A stretch of 64,000 bases of DNA from DASTFY01 sp963813375 (lineage in GTDB: Bacteria; Actinomycetota; Acidimicrobiia; Acidimicrobiales; Ilumatobacteraceae). The stretch covers positions 66,871-130,870 of the forward strand of contig CAWEYT010000022.1 in NCBI GenBank assembly GCA_963813375.1, read 5' to 3'. Both the position numbers and the translations under genes were made by a program. The notes beneath the pieces are model-generated. The model ran no database searches. It worked only from the letters and a program-made list of their open reading frames with translations, and was not told the origin of the DNA. Each line of letters starts with the position of its first letter. The first letter of the stretch is position 1. Of this stretch, positions 1-8,262 are shown in pieces.

Positions 1-34
1 CCCGCATCCAATCCGCAACGCCACCGGAGGATCG

Positions 35-1459
35 ATGATGACCAGCACCACGGCCGCCGACCAGGACGCTCCCTCCCACGACGTGATCGTCGTCGGCGGT
101 GGGCCCGCCGGCGAGTCCGTCGCCGGCCGGTGCGCCGACCACGGGCTGTCGGTCGTGCTCGTCGAGAAGCAGCTCGTCGGCGGCGAGTGCTCGTACTGGG
201 GCTGCATCCCGTCGAAGACCCTGATCCGCCCGGGGGACGTCGTCGCGGCCGCCCGGCGGGTGCCCGGCGCGGCCGAGGCGGTCACCGGCCCGATCGACGT
301 GGACGCCGCACTCGCGCAGCGGGATTACATGACCAGCGACTGGGACGACAGCGGCCAGGTGCCCTGGCTCGATGAGAAGGGGATCACGCTCGTGCGGGGC
401 GAGGGGCGCCTGGTCGGCGAGCGCGCCGTCGAAGTCGATGTCCGGGCGGCGGCACCCGCCGCCTGGAGGCGACGAAGGCCGTCGTCCTGGCCACGGGCAC
501 GAGCGCCGCCATGCCTCCGATCCCCGGGCTGGCCGACGTGCGCCCGTGGGACAACCGATCCATCACCGCGGCGAAGCAGCTCCCCCGAAGGCTCCTGGTG
601 CTCGGCGGTGGCGCCATCGGGGCCGAGATGGCCCAGGCGTTCAGACGCCTGGGGTGCGACGAGGTCACGGTCGTCGAGGGCGGACCCCGGTTGATCGCCC
701 GGGAGGAGCCGTTCGCCGGCGACGAGCTGGCCGCGGCGTTCGAGGCCGAAGGGATCAGCGTCATCACCGGCGTCTCGATGTCGTCCGCGCGGCGGGCCGG
801 GACCGACGGTCCGGTGGTCGGCACGCTCGCCGACGGTCGCGAGATCGAGGCCGACGAGCTGCTGGTCGCCGTCGGACGCCGGCCCGCCACCGCGTCACTC
901 GGGCTGGACGCCGTGGGTCTCGAACCCGGGCGCTTCGTCGACGTGGACGACCGGCTCCGTGCCACCGGCGTGTCCGGCGGCTGGCTGTACGCCGTCGGCG
1001 ACTGCAACGGTCGCGCCCTCCTGACGCACATGGGCAAGTACCAGGCCCGTATCGCCAGTGATGTCATCGCCGGCCGGGACGCCCGCGACGAAGCCAGCGC
1101 GTCCGTCGTCCCGCGCGTGACGTTCACCGACCCGCAGGTCTGCGCCGTCGGACTGACGGAGGCCCAGGCGCGCGAGCAGGGACTGCGCCGTCCGGGCGGT
1201 CGAGTACGGCACGGGGGACGTCGCCGGTGCCTCCACCCAGGGGAACGGCATCAAGGGCACGAGCAAGCTGGTCATCGACGAGGACCGGCGGGTCATCGTC
1301 GGCGCCACGTTCACCGGGCCCGGAGTGCAGGAGCTGCTGCACTCGGCCACCGTCGCCGTCGCCGGTCAGGTCCCCCTCGAGCGGCTGTGGCACGCCGTAC
1401 CGTCGTTCCCGACCGTCAGTGAGGTGTGGCTGCGGCTGCTCGAGGCCTACGGCCTCTAG
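35..1459 (+). CDS. FAD-dependent pyridine nucleotide-disulfide oxidoreductase (frameshifted)
   Basis: Class I flavin disulfide oxidoreductase, of the dihydrolipoyl dehydrogenase/mercuric reductase type. The N-terminal FAD-binding loop VVGGGPAGE is followed by the redox-active dithiol GGECSYWGCIPSKT (C-x4-C). An NAD-binding loop LGGGAIGAEMA lies mid-protein, the second FAD motif is YAVGDCNG, and the C-terminal dimer domain ends with the catalytic dyad HAVPSFPTVSE. The frame changes near 440-500 and again near 1185, and the two changes compensate so the overall length is 475 codons. GGAGG at 26-30 suits the second ATG (38) better than the first (35). No pyruvate dehydrogenase subunit genes are adjacent, so lipoamide as substrate is not assured. 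The TAG stop overlaps the TAG of the convergent gene. Confidence 0.85.
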
Positions 1460-2352
1460 CCGGACGCGGCAGCGTCGAGACCGAGGCCGAGGACCTTGAT
1501 GGCGTTGGCCTTCATCACGAGAGGCCGGACCTCGGGTTTGATGTCGAGCTGCTCGAAGCTGTCGATCCACCGCTCGGGGCTGATCAACGGGTAGTCGGTG
1601 CCGAACAGCACCTTCTCCTTGAGCAGCCCGTTGATCGCCCGAACCAGTTGCGGAGGGAAGTACTTCGGCAGCCAGCCGGAGAGGTCGATGAACACGTTGG
1701 CCTTGTGCGTCGCCATGGAGATGGCCGCGTCCTGCCATGGGACCGAGGGATGGGCGAGGATGACGGTCAGCCCCGGGAAGTCGGCCGCGACGTCGTCGAG
1801 GAGCATGGGGTCGGAGTAGCGGAGCTTGATCCCGCGGCCACCGGGCAGGCCGGCACCGATGCCCGTCTGGCCGGTGTGGAACAGCGCGGGGACACCCAGC
1901 TCCTCGATGGCCTCCCAGAGCGGGTAGTGGCCGGGATCGTTGGGCTCGAAGGCCTGGAGGCTGGGATGGAACTTGAAGCCCCGGACACCCGCGTCGCGCA
2001 CGAGCGAGCGGGCGCTCTCCACCGCCGCCGGTCCAGCCAGCGGGTCGACGGAGCCGAAGGGGATCAGGACGTCCGGATGTTCGGCGGCCTGCTCGGCGAT
2101 CTCCGCGCTCGACAGCGGAGGATGGCCCAGGCCGGTGCCCGCATCGACGGTGAAGATCACGGCCGCCATCTCGCGGGCGCGGTAGTACGACGCCAGGTGC
2201 TCGACGGTCGGAGTGCGCTCGTCGCCGGACTTGAAGTACTTCGCCGAGGCGTCGAGCAGCTCGGCGTCGAGCGCGAAGCGTCCACAGGCGTCCTGCTCGA
2301 CGTGGACGTGCGTGTCGATGGCCTTCAAACCGGCCACGTCCATCTCAGCCAT
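1456..2352 (-). CDS. Amidohydrolase family protein (COG2159-type)
   Basis: TIM-barrel metal-dependent hydrolase of 298 residues. Visible metal-ligand motifs are IDTHVHVE near the N-terminus, GFKFHPSLQ, LFHTGQTG, ILAHPSVPW and the late LFGTDYPL aspartate. This pattern fits the amidohydrolase_2 family, which includes decarboxylases (ACMSD-like) and hydrolases of aromatic or ring substrates; the actual substrate cannot be told. The ATG at 2352 overlaps the end of the upstream acyl-CoA synthetase by 8 bases, so the two are probably translationally coupled. An alternative ATG lies at 2343. Intact. Confidence 0.85.
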   Translation of the reverse strand: MAEMDVAGLKAIDTHVHVEQDACGRFALDAELLDASAKYFKSGDERTPTVEHLASYYRAREMAAVIFTVDAGTGLGHPPLSSAEIAEQAAEHPDVLIPFGSVDPLAGPAAVESARSLVRDAGVRGFKFHPSLQAFEPNDPGHYPLWEAIEELGVPALFHTGQTGIGAGLPGGRGIKLRYSDPMLLDDVAADFPGLTVILAHPSVPWQDAAISMATHKANVFIDLSGWLPKYFPPQLVRAINGLLKEKVLFGTDYPLISPERWIDSFEQLDIKPEVRPLVMKANAIKVLGLGLDAAASG

Positions 2353-4367
2353 GGGCGATCTCCTCCCGCCTGCTCGTGTTCGGATCGGAGCGCGCCGATG
2401 CCAGCTCGATGATCGGCGGCAGCGAGGCCGGGTTCGCCATGGCGTCGCGGCTGACGACGGACGCCGGGTCGGCGCCCAGCAGGATCTTCTTGACGGGCAG
2501 CTCGAGCTTCTTGCCCGTGAGGTTCCGGGGGATGTCGGGCACAGCGGGCGATGGTGTCGGGCACGTGCCGCGGCGACAGGGCCGCCTTGACGGCCGAGGC
2601 GATGGAACGGCGACGCTCGTCGTCGAGCCGGCCGTCGTCGGTCACCACCAGCAGGATGAGCTCGCCCGGCCCGCCCTCGTCGTCCTCCAGGTGCACCGCC
2701 AGGCTGTCGGTGACGCCGGGCAGGTCCTCGACCACCCGGTACAGCTCGGCCGTCCCGATGCGCACGCCGCCGCGGTTCAGCGTGGCGTCGGAGCGCCCGG
2801 TGATCACACAGCTCCCCCACTCGCTGAAGCGGATCCAGTCGCCGAAGCGCATCACGCCGGGGTACTGCTCGAAGTACGTCGCCGCGAGCCGCCGGCCACC
2901 GTCGTCGCCCCACAGGCCGACGGGCATCGAGGGCATGGGCTCGGTGATGACCAGCTCGCCGAGCTCACCGACGACCACCTCGCCGCCCTCGTCGTACGCC
3001 CAGGCACTCACTCCCAGGCAGCGTCCCGACATCTCGCCGGCCCACACCGGGAGCAGCGGACTTCCCTGGACGAGTCCGGTGCACACATCGGTCCCGCCAC
3101 TCCCCACGTTGAGCGGGACGTCGGGCCCGAACTGCTCGTGGATCCACAGGCTGCCCTCGGCGGGCAACGGCGAGCCCGCCGCCGCGAGCGACCGCAGGCG
3201 CGAGAGGTCGAACCGGCGGGTGGGCTCCACGCCCTGACGGCGGCACGCCATGATGAACCCGGGGCTGAGACCCATGACGGTGGCGCCCGCAGCCGACGCC
3301 AGCTCCCATTGCCGCTCCAGCCCGGGATGGAGGGGATTGCCGTCGAGCAGCACGAGCGACGCACCGACCAGCAGACCCGACACCAGCGCGTTCCACATCA
3401 TCCACGCCGTCGTCGTGAACCACATGAAGCGGTCACCGGGCCCGAGGTCCCAGCTCAGCGCATGGTTCTTGAGGTGCTCCAGGAGGATCCCGCCGTGGCC
3501 GTGCACGATCGCCTTGGGCAGTCCCGTGGTGCCGGACGAGAACAGGATGACGAGCGGATGATCGAAGGGCACCGGCACGAAGTCCAGCTCGTCCCCAGGC
3601 GCCTCGGCGAGGAGGTCCGGCCAGGTCGCGGTGGCACCCTCGAGCCGCAGCTCGCCGTACGGGACCTCGATCACGACCTCGACCGTGGTCAGCGCGTCGA
3701 GCACCTCCGCCACCCGACCGCGGGAGTCGACGAGGTCCTCGCCGTAGCGGTAGCCGGCGACGGCCAGCAGCACCTTGGGCTCGACCTGCGAGAAGCGGTC
3801 GATCACGCTGCGGGGTCCGAACTCGGTGGCGCAGGAGCACCAGACCGCTCCGATGCTGGCGCAGGCGAGGAACGCCACCACGGTCTCGGGGATGTTCGGC
3901 AGGTAGGCCGCGACACGATCCCCCTGGCCGACGCCTCGGGCCAGGAGTGCGGCGCGCACCCGCGCCACCTGGTCCCGCAGCTCGCCGGCCGTCACCTCGA
4001 TCGGCGGACGGGTCTGCCCGTAGGCCACGAGGGCGACGTCCGTCGGGCGATCGGCCCAGGCCGCGAGCAGGCGTTCCGCATAGTTGATGCGGGCGGTGGG
4101 GAACCACCGCGCTCCCGGCATGGCCCGCTCGGCGAGAGCGGGCCGGGGCGCCGGACCGCCGGAGACGTCGAAGTACTCCCAGATGGAGGTCCAGAACCCG
4201 TCGAGGTCCGAGACCGACCACCGCCAGAGCTCGTCGTAGTCCGCGAAGGTCAGGCCTCGCTCGGCCTCCAGCCACGACAGGTACGGGCCGATGCGGGAGC
4301 GACTGCGGGCGTCCGGCGCCGGTAGCCACAGCGGGGGTGGAGCGGCCCGGCCGCTGGTCGACGGCAC
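2345..4367 (-). CDS. Acetoacetyl-CoA synthetase (acetoacetate-CoA ligase), frameshifted near C-terminus
   Basis: ANL-superfamily adenylating enzyme activating acetoacetate (or a related short acid) to its CoA thioester. The N-terminal acetyl-CoA-synthetase-like cap includes WSVSDLDGFWTSIWEYF. The AMP-binding P-loop is ILFSSGTTGLPKAIVHGHGG, followed by GSGGTDVCTGLV and the hinge region GRSDATLNRGGVRIG. The C-terminal NLTGKKLELPVKKIL with the acylating lysine lies in another frame, so one indel sits near 2545. Length is about 674 codons, normal for AacS. The start is GTG at 4367. The strand order (STAS remnant, this gene, amidohydrolase) suggests one operon for ketone-body or ring-cleavage product use; that role is inference. 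Confidence 0.85.
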
Positions 4368-4369
4368 GG

Positions 4370-4571
4370 TCAGTCGGCGGCCGCCCAGGCGGCGCCGGCG
4401 CTGTAGCCGTCGAAGCGGTCACCCATGACGAAGACCATGCGGATCGGGCACGTCCGCAGCCGCGGCCTCGATGGCCGGGACGAGGACGCCGGTATAGTCG
4501 GAGGCTTCGACCTCTCCGACCGCTTCGAAGCCGATGACGCCGGGAGGAAGGCCTTCGAGTGGCTCGAGCAT
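4370..4571 (-). pseudogene. Truncated SpoIIAA-like (STAS, DUF3478) protein
   Basis: The start LEPLEGLPPGVIGFEAVGEV with DYTGVLVPAIEAA is the usual opening of SpoIIAA-like STAS proteins. The next part, VMGDRFDGYSAGAAW, is in another frame, with the break near 4450. The family is normally about 120 residues and continues through a lipid-binding helix. Here a stop follows AAWAAAD, only 2 bases before the GTG of the acyl-CoA synthetase. The C-terminal third is therefore missing as well as the frame being broken, so this is a remnant rather than a simple sequencing error. Confidence 0.6.
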
Positions 4572-4631
4572 GGAGGTGCTCCTATCACAACGGCGCAAGC
4601 GGCGCGACCGGTCCGGTCCGGGCTGCATGTG

Positions 4632-5300
4632 ATGGACTTCTCCCCGATGCGGGCCGTCGAGGCGACCAGGCCGACCGAGCCGATGGGCGGGTTTCGCTAC
4701 CCCGGCTGGTACGCCATCATCGCGGCCGCCGCGTTGTTCCTCTCCCTCCTCATCGCCCTCCAGAACCAGGTGCCGGGCTGGGAACTGACCCTGACGGAAT
4801 GGGTCAACAGCGCACCCGACGGGGTCGCGACGGTGCTCTATCCGCTGATGCAGCTCGGCACCCTCGCCGCGCCCCTGCTCGTCGCGGCGGGCATCCTCAT
4901 CTTCAAGCGTGACCGGCTGCTGGCGGCGACGACGATCGTCGTCGGCCTCGTGGCCTGGTTCGGCGCCAAGGCCATCAAGCGGTGGGTGGAGCGCGGGCGA
5001 CCGCTCGAGTACCTACCCGGGATCAACGTGCGCGAGGGGACCGGCGCCGGCTTGGGCTTCATCTCGGGGCACAGCGCGGTCGTGGCGTCGGCGGTGGCCA
5101 TCATGGTGATGGCGGTGATCCCGGCCCGCTTCCGCGCCGCCGTGCTGACCATCGCCCTGCTCGTGGGCGTCGCCCGCATCGTGCACGGCGTGCACCTGCC
5201 CGTGGATGTCGTCGGCGGCTGGGCCTTCGGCGCGCTCATCGGGTTCGGCGGGCTCTGGGTGTACGACCGGATCGCGCCCCGCCTCGCTGCCCGGGGCTGA
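4632..5300 (+). CDS. PAP2 superfamily phosphatase, integral membrane
   Basis: Membrane phosphatase of 222 residues acting on lipid phosphates such as undecaprenyl pyrophosphate or phosphatidic acid. All three PAP2 signature motifs are visible in order: KRWVERGRP (K-x6-RP), ISGHS (PSGH type) and RIVHGVHLPVD (R-x5-H-x3-D). About five or six hydrophobic segments surround them. I chose ATG 4632 because the open frame upstream runs through sequence antisense to the STAS remnant. It is transcribed divergently from the STAS/AacS operon. The specific lipid substrate is not determinable. Confidence 0.85.
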   Translation: MDFSPMRAVEATRPTEPMGGFRYPGWYAIIAAAALFLSLLIALQNQVPGWELTLTEWVNSAPDGVATVLYPLMQLGTLAAPLLVAAGILIFKRDRLLAATTIVVGLVAWFGAKAIKRWVERGRPLEYLPGINVREGTGAGLGFISGHSAVVASAVAIMVMAVIPARFRAAVLTIALLVGVARIVHGVHLPVDVVGGWAFGALIGFGGLWVYDRIAPRLAARG

Positions 5301-5333
5301 GGTCCGGGTCAGCCCGTCGCGGATCCGAGGCGG

Positions 5334-5750
5334 CTACACGCGCTGGCCGAAATAGGCCTTGGCGTCGTCGTCGAACAGGAGATAGCCCGCCACGAGCATG
5401 TAGAGCACGGTCGGCCAGATCGCGTGGTACCAGTGGACGCTGTGGAGCCCCACCACCACCCAGAACAGGGTGATGAGCCGCGCCACGGCGACGATGGCAA
5501 TCACGAGGCGGGCCCAGTTGGCCGCCGTCCGGAGTGCGTACCCCACCAGGATCACGATGATGCCGATGCCCATGCTCACCAAGGCGTAGGTGGTGAGGTT
5601 GCCCTGGCTGACGTCGAGCGCGTTCAGGAGATCGTCATCGTTGCGATCGAGCAGGAGGGAGAGCGACGCCAGGACGTCGAGCACGCCACCGATGATGATC
5701 AGGATCGACAGGAAGCCGACACCGAACGGGCGCCGCACAGGTAGTGACAC
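5334..5750 (-). CDS. Conserved membrane protein, four TM segments
   Basis: Hypothetical protein of 138 residues with four hydrophobic stretches: LSILIIIGGVLDVLASL, YALVSMGIGIIVILVG, LVIAIVAVARLITLFWVVVG and IWPTVLYMLVAGYLLF. It ends with FDDDAKAYFG. This layout resembles DUF7144-like integral membrane proteins found in many actinobacteria. GTG start at 5750 after a purine-rich AGGGGG stretch. It converges with the PAP2 gene, with 33 bases between the stops. No function can be assigned. Confidence 0.7.
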   Translation of the reverse strand: MSLPVRRPFGVGFLSILIIIGGVLDVLASLSLLLDRNDDDLLNALDVSQGNLTTYALVSMGIGIIVILVGYALRTAANWARLVIAIVAVARLITLFWVVVGLHSVHWYHAIWPTVLYMLVAGYLLFDDDAKAYFGQRV

Positions 5751-5874
5751 GAGATCCCCCTCTCCGCCCGGCCTCGGGCGAGACCCGACGTGACGAGCGG
5801 ACTCTACGGTGTTCGCCGCTCGGGGCTTCCACGGAGGTGGATCGTCGGGTCGGAAGGCCTCCTGCTCAGCGGAG

Positions 5875-6042
5875 CTACTCGTCGCTGTGGCTCACCATGT
5901 TGATCACGTTGCCGTCCGGCGCACGGACGAAGAACCTCCGCACTCCCCAAGCCTCTTCGGTGAGCGGGTGAACGATCTCCCACGGGCGTCCGTCGGAGGT
6001 ACCCACCGGAGTCCAGGGCCAGGGCCGGCCGGCCAGCTCCCG
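5875..6042 (-). pseudogene. C-terminal remnant of a second VOC/glyoxalase-like protein
   Basis: Directly after the TGA of the neighbouring VOC gene, and in the same frame, 55 codons stay open to a TAG at 5875. The peptide contains GRPWEIVHPLTEEAWGVRRF followed by FVRAPDGNVINMVSH. This is the last beta-strand module of a VOC-fold protein (the AWGVR..FVRAPDGN pattern). It has no start codon or ribosome site of its own. The likeliest history is a deletion that joined two tandem VOC genes. Confidence 0.5.
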
Positions 6043-6417
6043 TCAGGTCGTGCGGGGGACCACCTGCTGCACGGCCCACGCGTTGCCGTCCGGGTCCTCG
6101 AAGTAGACGAACGAGCCCCACGGCTGATCGTCGATGGCACTGGCGGCGACACCAGCCCCCGTGAGCTCGGCATGGGCCGCCTCGATGTCCGGCACGACGA
6201 CCTGGAGTGTCCGGATCGGACCGTGCTCGCCCTGGATCAGGCCCTTGCCGATGGCGATCGAGCAAGCTGAACCCGGCGGCGTCACCTGCACGAAGCGCAT
6301 TTCGTCGCTGAGGGTGTGGTCGTGGTCCAGCGTCCAGCCGAGTTGTCCGACGTAGAACCCGACGGCCCGGTCGACGTCGGACACCGGCAGTGCGATGAGC
6401 TCGAGCTTGCAATCCAT
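6043..6417 (-). CDS. VOC family protein (glyoxalase/bleomycin-resistance fold)
   Basis: Small protein of 124 residues with a complete VOC fold: N-terminal ELIALPVSDVDRAVGFYV, central EMRFVQVTPPGSACSIAIG, then LQVVVPDIEAAHAEL and the closing GSFVYFEDPDGNAWAVQQV. The E in YFEDPDGN is the usual C-terminal metal ligand. ATG at 6417 starts exactly at the family boundary; the longer frame to 6471 adds non-homologous sequence. Substrate unknown; it could be a dioxygenase-like, isomerase-like or binding protein. Confidence 0.8.
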   Translation of the reverse strand: MDCKLELIALPVSDVDRAVGFYVGQLGWTLDHDHTLSDEMRFVQVTPPGSACSIAIGKGLIQGEHGPIRTLQVVVPDIEAAHAELTGAGVAASAIDDQPWGSFVYFEDPDGNAWAVQQVVPRTT

Positions 6418-6546
6418 GTGACGCGTCCTTTCCGGACACCGACGTGGCATCGGCGGTCCGCATTGCATCATGACGCCCTAAACCGGTCATCCTCTGACCA
6501 GTCAAGCCCAGCTACGGGTCAAGTGACTGACGGGCGTCGTCGACCC

Positions 6547-6882
6547 CTACGTAGAGACGACAATCAGAGCTGAGAGCACGACAGATCCCACGAACGCGCT
6601 CACCGTGATCGTCAGAGGCCACCGCGGCTTCGGAGCCTCTCGGTCCCGGTCGAGGAGACGCCAGACGTGTGCATGTTGGAGATAGCCGACCACGACGAGC
6701 GCGACCCCACTCAGGACGATGAGGACTCCTACGGTGCTGTAGAGGTCCTTGTTCTCGAGCCGGGTCCTGTCGGGCTGCACGATCAGGGCGACCTTCGCGA
6801 CCACGAACCCGAGGCCGAAGAGGGCGATCCCGGTCCGAAGCCAGGCGAGGAAGGTGCGGTCATTCGCTAGCTCGCTATCCAT
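6547..6882 (-). CDS. DUF202 (YidH-like) membrane protein
   Basis: Protein of 111 residues that opens with the DUF202 hallmark ELANDRTFLAWLRTGIALFG and continues with three hydrophobic segments (ALFGLGFVVAKVALIV, VGVLIVLSGVALVVVGYL, TVSAFVGSVVLSALIV). DUF202 proteins are inner-membrane proteins of unknown function. I chose ATG 6882 because the NDRTFLAW motif is normally near the N-terminus; the frame continues open to 6951. Confidence 0.8.
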   Translation of the reverse strand: MDSELANDRTFLAWLRTGIALFGLGFVVAKVALIVQPDRTRLENKDLYSTVGVLIVLSGVALVVVGYLQHAHVWRLLDRDREAPKPRWPLTITVSAFVGSVVLSALIVVST

Positions 6883-7211
6883 GGGCCGAAGTAGATCACG
6901 ACCTCTGCGCCCACCGGGCCGACCGGCGCCTCCGCTTCGTCGACCTCGCACGCCGTGCGAGGCCGGAGCACCGATCGACGCGAAGGTCCATCGACAGGCG
7001 ATTTGCGCCAGGCGTAGCTGCTCTCCCGGTACTCCGTCGCCCCGCCGGCTCGAGGCGGGGTGCTCCCGGCAGCGCCGAACGCCTGTGACCTAGGCTCGCC
7101 CGGGGCGGAATGGAGGTGAGGCGTGCGAACGCTCGTCAGCAGCATCGCCAGAACATCAGCCACCCTCAGCGGCCCCGCCACCGCTGTCGAGCCGATGTCG
7201 GACCACTGACG
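6883..7211. other. Intergenic stretch between divergent genes
   Basis: No convincing gene. It holds a 7-bp GC hairpin (CCCCGCC/GGCGGGG, around 7040-7060) and a possible -10 element TAGGCT at 7091-7096. The -10 element would give a transcript beginning close to ATG 7110, which is in frame with the SLATT gene, so an N-terminal extension of 34 residues is possible although its composition does not look coding. Confidence 0.4.
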
Positions 7212-7724
7212 ATGGCCGAGCTGTCGACAGCTCCGGACTCGACCGGAGACGCACGTCTCGAGGACATGGCGCTCCAGTGGCTGGACCGGACTCGGGTCCT
7301 CTACCGTGCACACGAACGGTCCGCCACGATCTATTCGCGCCGAGGGGTCATCCTGTCCGTCGCGATCCTGACGCTGGCATCGGTCGTCGGCACGTCGATC
7401 TTCGCCACCATCGACTCCGAGCCATCCACGACATGGAAGGTCGTGACCGGTCTACTGAGCCTGGGCGCTGCCGTGCTCGCCGCGTTCCAGGCCTTCCTCG
7501 TCTACCCCGAGCTGGCCCACCATCACCGGCAGACCGCGTCGAGGATCGGCGGGCTCATGCGCCGCCTCGATCTCATAGGCGCAACTGGCAGCGTCGATGC
7601 TGCCGCCCTCGAGGACGTGCGACTCCGCTGGGAGAGGATCTCCGAAGACGCACCCGCCGTCGCCCAACGGATCTACAAGCGGGCCGAGCAGGACGTCCGC
7701 CACAGGGGCCGGGGCAGTCCCTGA
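7212..7724 (+). CDS. SLATT domain-containing protein (DUF4231-like), two-TM
   Basis: Protein of 170 residues with an amphipathic N-terminal helix (LEDMALQWLDRTRVLYRAHE), two hydrophobic segments (ILSVAILTLASVVGTSIF and VVTGLLSLGAAVLAAFQAFL), then YPELAHHHRQTASRIGGLMR and a C-terminal helical tail. This arrangement is that of SLATT/DUF4231 proteins, which are two-TM effectors proposed to form membrane pores in SMODS/SLOG-type nucleotide-sensing conflict systems. No nucleotidyltransferase or SLOG partner is adjacent. It is followed after 6 bases by an integrase remnant and then tRNA-Lys, so it may be cargo of a decayed element. ATG 7212 chosen; 7110 is an alternative. Confidence 0.6.
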   Translation: MAELSTAPDSTGDARLEDMALQWLDRTRVLYRAHERSATIYSRRGVILSVAILTLASVVGTSIFATIDSEPSTTWKVVTGLLSLGAAVLAAFQAFLVYPELAHHHRQTASRIGGLMRRLDLIGATGSVDAAALEDVRLRWERISEDAPAVAQRIYKRAEQDVRHRGRGSP

Positions 7725-7730
7725 TCGGCC

Positions 7731-8112
7731 CGCTCGACGGAGCCTCTGTCGGGCGTTTGCGATCGTGGCGGCGGACGCAGAGCGCGGATCGAACCCTGGT
7801 CGATGCGGTGGCGGTTGGCCCAGTCGGATCTCGTGGTCACGCAACCGGACGGGCGGCCCTGCGGCCGCAGATGGTCACGGAGCGGTTCGGTCGGATCGCT
7901 GACGAGCTCGGCCTGCCGCGTATCGGCGTGCATGGCCTCCGGCACACCTCCGCGACTCTCGTAATAGCAGCGGGGTAAATCCGCGGGTGGTCCAGCCGCG
8001 GCTTGGTCACGCGCACGTCAGCGTCACGCTCGGGTTCTACACGGCGGTGTTGCCAGGGCATGACCGGGATGCGGCGGATCTCCTCGCGGCCGCGGTTCTC
8101 GGCGCTTCGTGA
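7731..8112 (+). pseudogene. Tyrosine recombinase/integrase, C-terminal remnant
   Basis: Pieces of the catalytic domain are readable in three frames: DLVVTQPDGRP, then LRPQMVTERFGRIADELGLP and GVHGLRHTSATLVIAAG (box with H-x-x-R), then VNPRVVQPRLGHAHVSVTLG and FYTAVLPGHDRDAADLL (H and the tyrosine nucleophile), ending at TGA 8110. The N-terminal arm-binding and core-binding domains are absent, as the reading starts right after the SLATT gene. The gene ends 52 bases from the 3' end of tRNA-Lys, the usual position of a phage-type integrase beside its attachment site. Confidence 0.75.
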
Positions 8113-8164
8113 CCATTCTGTGACCAACAGCGCCAGGGCCTGCGCGAAAGCCCAACGTGGAGGG

Positions 8165-8237
8165 TGGGCCGCCAGGGTCTCGAACCCTGCACCTTGGGAT
8201 TAAAAGTCCCCTGCTCTACCCGATGAGCTAGCGGCCC
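8165..8237 (-). tRNA. tRNA-Lys (anticodon TTT)
   Basis: A 73-nt cloverleaf on the minus strand. Acceptor GGGCCGC pairs with GCGGCCC, discriminator A, anticodon loop CTTTTAA, T-loop GGGTTCGAGACCC. CCA is not encoded. The 3' end faces the integrase remnant, consistent with a tRNA attachment site. Confidence 0.93.
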
Positions 8238-8262
8238 CTGGATCGCAGACCGCATCGTACGG

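Noticed and set aside
2376..4325. Long plus-strand open frame (649 codons) opposite the acetoacetyl-CoA synthetase
   Set aside because: Antisense shadow in GC-rich DNA; composition is Arg/Gly/His-rich with no domain, while the minus strand has clear motifs.
4425..4631. Longer N-terminus of the PAP2 phosphatase from 4425
   Set aside because: This part is antisense to the STAS remnant and lacks membrane-protein character.
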